Assembly: GCA_002293615.1 (NCBI GenBank) | Contig: DBDN01000060.1 | Location: forward strand, 1 to 13,075 | Source: Betaproteobacteria bacterium UBA931 | GTDB lineage: Bacteria > Pseudomonadota > Gammaproteobacteria > Burkholderiales > Casimicrobiaceae | Direction: 5' to 3' | DNA: 13,075 nt | Shown here: positions 8,016 through 13,075 of the stretch, in pieces | Layout of the letters: the number at the start of each line of letters is the position of its first letter | Numbering within the stretch: position 1 is the stretch's first letter | The notes under the pieces: model-generated | Told to the model about the DNA's origin: nothing | The model's database searches: none | The model's input: the letters and a program-made list of their open reading frames with translations, nothing else | Position numbers and translations under genes: made by a program

Positions 8016-8790
8016 CGCCAGACTCGATTGGTGAATCTTCGGCGTGCCGGCTGAGGATCGGGCTCGCAAGTGCAAGCGGCGCTTCTGCGGCCTTGGCTGG
8101 GGCATCAGGCATCTCCAATAAATGTGAGGAATCGAGCTCGGTCAACGGCGGCAATTCCGCCAAAGAACAAAGACCGAGATCATCTAAAAACTTTTTCGTG
8201 GTCGCGTAGAGCGAAGGACGTCCGGGCGTTTCTTTATGCCCGACCGCCTCGATCCATTGCCGGTCTTCCAGTGTTTTGATCATGCTGGAAGAGACGGCGA
8301 CGCCGCGAATCGCTTCAATATCGCCACGGGTAACCGGTTGTTGATAAGCAATAATCGCCAGCGTTTCCATCACGGCTCGCGAATACCGCGGCGGCTTTTC
8401 CGGCGACAAGCGCTCAAGGTATGCCTGGATGTCGGGTTTGCCCTGAAAACGCCAGCCGCTGGCAACGCTCACCAGCTCAATCTGCCGGCTTTTCCACGCT
8501 TCCTTAAGATCGTTCAAAAGATAACGAATAAATGACGCCGAAAGTGGCGGCGAAAACAGTTTTGCCAATTGCGCAACCGGCACCGCTTCACCGGAAACCA
8601 GCAAAATCGCTTCGATCATTTTGCTGTAATGAGCGATTTCCTCGGTGGTCGCCGAATGCTCGTCAAGCGCTTTGCCGTCGTCCTCACACACCGAACCGTC
8701 CGTTGGCAAAACGTCCGGTTCAGCATCTGTCTGCGGCAAATTAAAATCAGCGGCGTTTTCAGCCGCCGGTTGTGTTTCCTGTTCGCTCAT
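7966..8790 (-). CDS. scpB: Segregation and condensation protein B (ScpB)
   Basis: ScpB is the winged-helix accessory subunit of the bacterial SMC-ScpA-ScpB condensin, which organises and segregates the chromosome. The 274-residue product has an acidic, probably disordered N-terminal extension of about 50 residues. The two-winged-helix core follows, from about HYSKMIEAILLVSGEAVPVAQLAKLF to KFLDDLGLCSLAELPPL. Its family motifs include SGWRFQGKPDIQAYL, YSRAVMETLAIIAYQQPVTRGDIEAIRGV and the ETPGRPSLYATTKKFLDDLGL segment. A variable tail of about 60 residues ends the protein. Its 3' end overlaps the start of rluB in another frame. An 85-bp gap separates it from scpA; no Shine-Dalgarno is evident, but a TTGATC-N16-TATTAA promoter-like pair lies just before the ATG. 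The start chosen is the first ATG of the frame. Confidence 0.95.
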   Translation of the reverse strand: MSEQETQPAAENAADFNLPQTDAEPDVLPTDGSVCEDDGKALDEHSATTEEIAHYSKMIEAILLVSGEAVPVAQLAKLFSPPLSASFIRYLLNDLKEAWKSRQIELVSVASGWRFQGKPDIQAYLERLSPEKPPRYSRAVMETLAIIAYQQPVTRGDIEAIRGVAVSSSMIKTLEDRQWIEAVGHKETPGRPSLYATTKKFLDDLGLCSLAELPPLTELDSSHLLEMPDAPAKAAEAPLALASPILSRHAEDSPIESGDAGFCGNASHENQEDH

Positions 8791-8875
8791 ACATTAATAT
8801 TTTAGGATAACGTCCGATCAACGTTTCCGTTTTTGGCTCAGTATTGATGATTTCTTCCGCTTTAACGACGGATGC

Positions 8876-9757
8876 CTAAAGCGGTTCTTCGTCGTTCAGC
8901 ACAAAAGGCGCTTCCCGTTTACTTTGTACGTAGATCGGCGCATAAGGCTCTGTTTGCGCAATTTCGATCAACTGTTCGCGTGAGAGCTCAAGCAGCGCCA
9001 AAAATGTTACCACTAAATGGGGCAAATCGGCGTTTTCCGCAAAAAGTTTTGTAAATTCGCAGTAGTCGCCGTCATCCAGCAGTTTGAGTACGCGGCTCAT
9101 TTCCTCGCGTACCGACAACTGTTCGCGGGTAATCAGGTGGTGCCGGTTGGCCTTGGCGCGTTGCACCAGCGTTGCCCAGGCGCGGCGTAAATCCTCCGGT
9201 TCGACATCGGGCAAACGCACCGCTATCGTGCGGTCAAACCAGATGCGCACCACCTCGAAATCTCGCCCTTCATGCGGCAATTCATCCAGCGCCGCCGCTG
9301 CGGCTTTCATTTGCTCGTATTCCAATAACCTGCGAACCAGTTCCGCCCGCGGGTCTTCCGCCTCGATACCTTCAATCGCCGGCGGCTTGGGCAACAATAA
9401 CCGTGATTTGATTTCCAGCAGCACGGCAGCCATCAGCAGATACTCCGCGGCCAATTCCAGATTGTTGCGCCGCATCATTTCGACATAACCAAGATATTGC
9501 TTGGTCAATTCCGCCATGGGAATATCGAGTACGTTGATGTTCTGTTTACGAATCAAATACAGCAGAAGGTCGAGCGGCCCTTCAAACATCTCAAGAAAAA
9601 TTTCCAGCGCCTCCGGCGGAATATATAAATCCGTCGGCAGTTCCGTAACCAGCTCGCCGTAAATACGAGCGACCGCTTTTTCATCGCCGTCCGCCAAAGG
9701 CCGCGGCAAAAGCATTTCCCCGGCTACCAATACATCAATATTGGCTGCACCGTTCAC
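8876..9757 (-). CDS. scpA: Segregation and condensation protein A (ScpA, kleisin)
   Basis: ScpA is the kleisin that bridges the SMC heads and binds ScpB in the condensin ring. The 293-residue product starts with a variable segment of about 50 residues. The hallmark ScpA N-terminal region follows, FEGPLDLLLYLIRKQNINVLDIPMAELTKQYL, then AAEYLLMAAVLLEIKSRLLLP and a central linker. The C-terminal winged helix ends near LVVTFLALLELSREQLIEIAQTEPYAPIYV. Translation begins at a GTG (9757) that overlaps the trpS stop by 4 bp (GTGA), with a GGGG stretch about 6 bases upstream, so the two genes are probably translationally coupled. An scpB gene follows downstream, as in most proteobacteria. Confidence 0.96.
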   Translation of the reverse strand: MNGAANIDVLVAGEMLLPRPLADGDEKAVARIYGELVTELPTDLYIPPEALEIFLEMFEGPLDLLLYLIRKQNINVLDIPMAELTKQYLGYVEMMRRNNLELAAEYLLMAAVLLEIKSRLLLPKPPAIEGIEAEDPRAELVRRLLEYEQMKAAAAALDELPHEGRDFEVVRIWFDRTIAVRLPDVEPEDLRRAWATLVQRAKANRHHLITREQLSVREEMSRVLKLLDDGDYCEFTKLFAENADLPHLVVTFLALLELSREQLIEIAQTEPYAPIYVQSKREAPFVLNDEEPL

Positions 9758-10968
9758 CCGATACCCCGGTCATAAGACAGCCCCATCGCTTCACGGACGT
9801 CACGCATCGTCTCAACTGCGGCCTTACGGGCGCGATCGCAACCGTCCGTCAGGATATCGCGTACCAACGCCGGGTTGTCGAGATAACGCTGCGCCCGCTC
9901 CAAAATCGGTGCCTGCTCGACGACGATCGCATCAATCAACGGCTGCTTGCAATCCAGACAACCGATGCCTGCCGTCGTGCAACCTTTAGTCACCCAACCG
10001 CAAGTGTCGGCGTTCGAATAAATTTTGTGCAACGACCATACCGGGCAACGCTCCGGATTGCCGGGATCGCTGCGCCGTGCCCGTGCCGGATCGGTTTGCA
10101 TCGTACGGATTTTTTTAGTCAGTGTCTCCGGCTCTTCACGCATGAAAATTGCGTTGCCGTACGATTTCGACATTTTCTGCCCGTCCGTACCCGGTACTTT
10201 CGGCGTTTCCGTCAACAATGGCTTGGGCTCAACCAGAATCACACGGCGCGCGCCCTCGAGATAACCGAACAAACGTTCGCGATCGCCGAGCGATAAATTT
10301 TGCGTTTCTTCGAGCAATGCTTTTGCCGCATCCAATGCCTGCTCGTCGCCGCGCTCCTGGAACGCATCACGCAGCTCTTCATAACGTTTGCCTTTTTTGC
10401 TGCCCAGCTTTTTCATTGCCGCCTGCGCTTTTTCTTCAAAGTCAGGCTCACGCCCATAAAAATGATTAAAACGCCGCGCCAGTTCACGCGTCAACTCAAG
10501 ATGCGACACCTGATCCTCACCTACCGGCACCATATTGGCGCGATAAATCAGAATATCCGCGCTCATCATGACCGGGTAACCGAGAAAACCGTACATCGAC
10601 AAATCACGATCCGCCAGTTTCTGTTGCTGGTCCTTATACGTCGGCACGCGCTCCAGCCACGCCACAGGCGTCACCATACCTAAAAGCAACGATAGCTCCG
10701 CATGCTCCAGCACCATCGACTGCACAAAAACCGTCGATTGATCCGGATTAATGCCCGCCGCCAGCCAATCGACCACCATTTCAAAAGCGCTGTCGGCAAT
10801 CTGCTCCGGCGTTTCGTAATGCGTGGTCAATGCATGCCAGTCCGCGACAAAATAATAACAATCGTAAATCTCTTGAAGGCGCACCCAGTTTTTGAGTGCG
10901 CCGTGATAGTGCCCCAAGTGCATGCGCCCGGTCGGACGCATCCCTGATAAAACTCGGTCGGTAAACAT
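9754..10968 (-). CDS. trpS: Tryptophan-tRNA ligase, long form with [4Fe-4S]-type cysteine motif
   Basis: This enzyme charges tRNA-Trp with tryptophan using ATP. It is a class I synthetase with the HIGH-type motif HLGH (residues 17-20), the VPVGEDQ tryptophan/ATP site (about 147-153) and KMSKS (265-269). At 404 residues it is about 70 longer than E. coli TrpS (334). The excess is a helical, charged insertion at roughly residues 173-247, before the KMSKS loop. Cysteines at 308, 330, 337 and 340 form C-x21-C-x6-C-x2-C. This nearly equals the C-x22-C-x6-C-x2-C ligand set of the [4Fe-4S] cluster in Thermotoga maritima TrpRS, and the surrounding GCTTAGIGCLDCK sequence is also of that type. Cluster binding is inferred. 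The gene follows the M50 protease gene by 29 bp and overlaps scpA by 4 bp. No strong Shine-Dalgarno is seen. Confidence 0.96.
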   Translation of the reverse strand: MFTDRVLSGMRPTGRMHLGHYHGALKNWVRLQEIYDCYYFVADWHALTTHYETPEQIADSAFEMVVDWLAAGINPDQSTVFVQSMVLEHAELSLLLGMVTPVAWLERVPTYKDQQQKLADRDLSMYGFLGYPVMMSADILIYRANMVPVGEDQVSHLELTRELARRFNHFYGREPDFEEKAQAAMKKLGSKKGKRYEELRDAFQERGDEQALDAAKALLEETQNLSLGDRERLFGYLEGARRVILVEPKPLLTETPKVPGTDGQKMSKSYGNAIFMREEPETLTKKIRTMQTDPARARRSDPGNPERCPVWSLHKIYSNADTCGWVTKGCTTAGIGCLDCKQPLIDAIVVEQAPILERAQRYLDNPALVRDILTDGCDRARKAAVETMRDVREAMGLSYDRGIG

Positions 10969-10997
10969 AGCGAAAAGGTATGTGTCAAAAAATAATA

Positions 10998-11654
10998 TTA
11001 AAAACCGATCAGCTTGTGAATGACGGTCAAAACAATTCTCATGAACGGCTGCAGAATGGCGCCTAATGCCCCGCTGACTAAAAGCAACAACAAAATCCAG
11101 ATACCGTATGGTTCAAGCCGTCTGTATTGCGTCGCGTATTGCCAAGGCAATACCGAATAAAGAACGCGGCCGCCATCAAGCGGCAACAATGGAAACAGAT
11201 TTAATACCATCAGCAAAACATTGACGTAAATTCCGTAAGTCGCCATCGTGGCCAAGCCGGCGGACAGTACTCCCGGGAAAAACAGCGCTATTTTGCCGAC
11301 CAGCGCCCAACCCACCGCCATGGAAAGGTTCGATAACGGTCCCGCCAACGCTACCCAGCGCATATTGCGGATCGGATCTTTGAAATTACCGGTATTGATC
11401 GGTACCGGCTTCGCCCAACCAAATATAAACGGTGGGAAACCCGCCGCCTTCGCCATTAAAATCATCGTGCCCGGCACCAAAATCGTACCAACAAGATCAA
11501 TATGCTTGATCGGGTTGAGCGTAATCCGCCCGAGCATCTCTGCCGTGCGATCGCCATATACTCTTGCAACATAGCCGTGCGCCGCTTCATGCAGCGTGAT
11601 TGCCAGAATGGTCGGGATAGCAATCAGAACAATTGTGGTCAGGTCAAAATTCAT
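10998..11654 (-). CDS. Site-2 protease family membrane zinc metalloprotease (M50)
   Basis: This 218-residue integral membrane protein belongs to the compact M50/S2P group (YwhC-like) lacking PDZ domains. The zinc site is visible as HEAAH (His22, Glu23, His26) within the first membrane helix. The third-ligand motif is NLFPLLPLDGGRVL, with Asp160 in a later helix. NPIKHIDLVGT and WVALAGPLSNL are typical of the group. Such enzymes cut transmembrane segments inside the membrane, but the substrate of this subgroup is generally unknown. In many betaproteobacteria a gene of this type precedes trpS, as here. No Shine-Dalgarno precedes the ATG; instead a TAAAAT box lies 7 bases before it, which would place the transcript start at or next to the start codon. 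Confidence 0.93.
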   Translation of the reverse strand: MNFDLTTIVLIAIPTILAITLHEAAHGYVARVYGDRTAEMLGRITLNPIKHIDLVGTILVPGTMILMAKAAGFPPFIFGWAKPVPINTGNFKDPIRNMRWVALAGPLSNLSMAVGWALVGKIALFFPGVLSAGLATMATYGIYVNVLLMVLNLFPLLPLDGGRVLYSVLPWQYATQYRRLEPYGIWILLLLLVSGALGAILQPFMRIVLTVIHKLIGF

Positions 11655-11661
11655 CGGCGGT

Positions 11662-11667
11662 ATTTTA
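11662..11667 (-). promoter_or_regulatory. Putative -10 box of the M50-trpS-scpA cluster
   Basis: The minus strand reads TAAAAT (5 of 6 matches to the sigma-70 -10 consensus), with 7 bases between it and the ATG of the M50 protease gene. No good -35 is found at normal spacing. A direct repeat TACGGTA (complement of 11666-11672 and 11684-11690, 18 bp apart) overlaps and precedes the box and might bind an activator. If this is the promoter, the mRNA is leaderless or nearly so. Confidence 0.35.
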
Positions 11668-11765
11668 CCGTACCAAACCTAGGTACCGTAAGCTTGCTTC
11701 AATTATTAAACCAACACGATTCCCAAAGCATAATCAACGCTTGCATAAACTTTACGTATCAATGC

Positions 11766-11789
11766 ATTACGGCAATTTCCGTAATTTTT
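11766..11789 (+). terminator. Weak hairpin with T-run in the gene-free stretch
   Basis: The arms ATTACGG (11766-11772) and CCGTAAT (11779-11785) form a 7-bp stem around a 6-base loop, running into TTTTT at 11785-11789 on the plus strand. On the minus strand the hairpin lacks a following T-run, so it is a poor terminator for the leftward glycosylase transcript. Function uncertain. It lies immediately before the plus-strand remnant frame. Confidence 0.25.
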
Positions 11790-11968
11790 CCGTTCGGCTT
11801 TCCTGAATTGCTCCTACGGCGTTTACCTGCCGTCCCACAAAGCCAACCAATTTCTGGGCATGAACGGCCTGCCGACTTTTATCGTCAACGATGCTATCAA
11901 GGCGCCGAATATTCCGCGCTGTATCGAAGAATACCAAAGCACACTTGGCGAAGTGTCTTTGCTATAAC
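11785..11968 (+). pseudogene. Unrecognised plus-strand gene remnant (C-terminal end)
   Basis: The stretch 11655-12024 (370 bp) contains no intact gene. Within it, a plus-strand frame without a suitable start codon stays open from 11785 and ends with TAA at 11966-11968, about 60 codons. From about 11818 it reads like real protein: YGVYLPSHKANQF, LGMNGLPTFIVNDAIKAPN, IPRCIEEYQSTLGEVSLL. Codon choice (GGC, CTG, CCG, ATC, GAA) is like that of neighbouring genes. An upstream in-frame TAA (11782-11784) and the lack of an in-frame start with a ribosome binding site suggest that only the 3' end of a former gene is left. I do not recognise the family. The alternative is chance openness. It is the only candidate gene on the plus strand. 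Confidence 0.3.
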
Positions 11969-12024
11969 CTCGATTCGAAATTAAACATCTATAACGCCAT
12001 CCGGGATTGGTTCTCTCTCGCTGA

Positions 12025-12516
12025 TTACCTGAAAATAATGACTTGCCAGGCTTCGATTTTCGCCGCCAACGGCATGGTGTTGGCCGGGCTGGTCGAAGGC
12101 AAAACAAAATACGGCAAAGTTATCCCGGCTTTTTTAAGCTGGCACACGCCAATACGCGCCGCGGTTTGCCCGTTAAATGCGATCAGGCGAAGCGCAGGCA
12201 ATGTGCCGATTAAATTTGCAAGCGGATTGGGCATGATGTTTTTCAGGTTCTGGTCGAGACTGCCTTGCCGCTCCGCGCGCGCCACCACATCCCACAATCC
12301 GATGCGATGTTTTTTAAGGGCGCTTAAGCATTGCGCATATGAGCGCTTGGGAAAACAGTCCTCGTTGAGCACTGCCCCCATAATAGTCCAGAAATGATTG
12401 CGCGGATGTGCGTAATACGCTTGTGCCGCAAGCGACGCCGCGCCGGGCAAACTGCCGAGGATCAATACGCGTGTCTGCCGCGAAGTCACCGGCGCGAAGC
12501 TGGCGTGTCGTTCCAA
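12025..12516 (-). CDS. DNA-deoxyinosine glycosylase (UDG superfamily, family 6 HDG-like)
   Basis: This 163-residue protein matches the compact hypoxanthine-DNA glycosylase group of the uracil-DNA glycosylase superfamily, which removes deaminated adenine (and possibly uracil) to start base excision repair. The N-terminal active-site motif is RVLILGSLPGAASLAAQAYYAHPRNHFW, with the expected key Asn at residue 40. GLWDVVARAERQGSLD, LIAFNGQTAA and the C-terminal LPSTSPAN (about 139-146) complete the fold signature. The best start is a TTG at 12516, which keeps the usual SFAPV lead-in before RVLILGS. A GTG at residue 10 is the alternative and would remove that segment. The gene begins 11 bp after the NlpD-like gene and is probably co-transcribed with it. 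No clear Shine-Dalgarno is seen. The exact damaged-base specificity is inferred. Confidence 0.85.
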   Translation of the reverse strand: MERHASFAPVTSRQTRVLILGSLPGAASLAAQAYYAHPRNHFWTIMGAVLNEDCFPKRSYAQCLSALKKHRIGLWDVVARAERQGSLDQNLKNIMPNPLANLIGTLPALRLIAFNGQTAARIGVCQLKKAGITLPYFVLPSTSPANTMPLAAKIEAWQVIIFR

Positions 12517-12527
12517 GATCCGGGAGT

Positions 12528-13075
12528 TTATTTTGCCGGTAAAAATTTCAGCGGATCAACCGGCTTGCCGTTTTCGCGCACCTCGAAATGCAACTTCACT
12601 TGGTTGGCGTCGCTGTTGCCCATTTCCGCGATCTTCTGACCGCGCGCCACCTGTTGCCCCTGCTTGACCAACAACTCTTTATTGTGCGCATATACAGAGA
12701 GGTAAACATCGTTATGTTTCACAATGATCAGATTGCCGTAGCCGCGCAAGCCGGAACCCACATACACCACACGACCGGCCGCGCTGGCGACAACAGGCTG
12801 CCCAATGGCGCCCGCGACATCAATACCTTTCAGGCTGTCGCTGTTGGAAAAGTTGGAAATCACTCTCCCCTGCGTCGGCCAAGTCCAACTCAAACCACCG
12901 ACGGTAGCTGTCGATGCTGCTGCCGGCGCTGTCGTCGTTTGCGGCGTCGTTGACGTCACGGCCTGCGGCGAAGTCGTTGTTGTGTTTGTACCCTCTGCAG
13001 CAGTCATCGCCGCCAATTTCTGTTCAGAATAAGGTTCTTTGATGGCTTTCGGCGTCATTTTTACCGCGCCATCTG
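12528..13075 (-). CDS. nlpD: NlpD-like LytM/M23-domain protein, partial (5' end beyond window)
   Basis: The frame stays open to the right edge, so the N-terminal part is missing; in the family this holds a lipoprotein signal and a LysM domain. An ATG at 13058 is internal, with DGAVK reading in frame before it. The visible part has a low-complexity Thr/Ala/Pro-rich linker and a C-terminal LytM fold. Family motifs include GIDVAGAIGQPVVASAAGRVVYVGSGLRGYGNLIIVKHNDVYLSVYAHN and LHFEVRENGKPVDPLKFLP, very close to E. coli NlpD. The HxxxD zinc ligand set of active M23 peptidases is not intact: the position before GID has Leu-Lys, not His. This suggests a non-catalytic amidase activator acting in septal peptidoglycan splitting. 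It is the first gene of a likely two-gene unit with the DNA glycosylase. Confidence 0.88.
   Translation of the reverse strand, partial: DGAVKMTPKAIKEPYSEQKLAAMTAAEGTNTTTTSPQAVTSTTPQTTTAPAAASTATVGGLSWTWPTQGRVISNFSNSDSLKGIDVAGAIGQPVVASAAGRVVYVGSGLRGYGNLIIVKHNDVYLSVYAHNKELLVKQGQQVARGQKIAEMGNSDANQVKLHFEVRENGKPVDPLKFLPAK

Noticed and set aside
11891..12397. Plus-strand 168-codon frame crossing the glycosylase gene
   Set aside because: Most of it is antisense to the well-supported glycosylase. The part before 12025 differs in frame from the better remnant ending at 11968.
1..13075. CRISPR arrays, tRNA or rRNA genes, insertion sequences, prophage or defence islands
   Set aside because: No regularly spaced repeats, transposase-like proteins, terminal inverted repeats or RNA gene signatures were seen on either strand. 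The gene set is core housekeeping plus an efflux pump.

Overview
The window looks like a chromosomal segment of a Gram-negative proteobacterium, most likely a betaproteobacterium. Three things suggest this: the order site-2 protease, trpS, scpA, scpB, rluB; a long tryptophanyl-tRNA synthetase; and lipoprotein-type outer-membrane components of a tripartite pump. GC looks moderate by eye (not computed), and no genus is claimed. Every confident gene lies on the minus strand, so transcription runs from the right edge to the left.

Layout in the direction of transcription. (1) 13075-12025: the 3' part of an NlpD-like LytM-domain gene, cut by the right edge, then a UDG-superfamily DNA-deoxyinosine glycosylase gene 11 bp downstream. 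(2) 12024-11655: a 370-bp stretch without an intact gene. It holds an unrecognised plus-strand reading-frame remnant, a small hairpin and the putative promoter of the next gene. (3) 11654-6909: a housekeeping cluster of M50 site-2 protease, trpS, scpA, scpB and rluB. trpS and scpA overlap by 4 bp, and scpB and rluB also overlap. (4) 6908-6719: a short intergenic region with a perfect 12-bp palindrome. (5) 6718-284: an RND multidrug efflux module made of a C-terminally truncated CecR-like TetR regulator, an AcrA/MexA-type adaptor lipoprotein, an AcrB/MexB-type transporter and an OprM/NodT-type outer-membrane channel. (6) 283-1: non-coding sequence with phased GTGC/GCAC palindromes and a strong intrinsic terminator that points rightward, against the pump operon.

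The three pump genes form a complete tripartite exporter with tight spacing and good ribosome binding sites. The regulator beside them has lost its ligand-binding domain, so pump control may have changed. ScpA and ScpB are the kleisin and accessory subunits that work with SMC, which is not encoded here. TrpS carries a cysteine pattern very close to the [4Fe-4S] motif known from Thermotoga maritima TrpRS.

No clearly new multi-gene system is visible. The points most worth a second look are the decayed regulator, the TrpRS iron-sulfur motif, the rightward terminator with upstream palindromes near the left edge (a possible small RNA), and the remnant near 11.8-12.0 kb.
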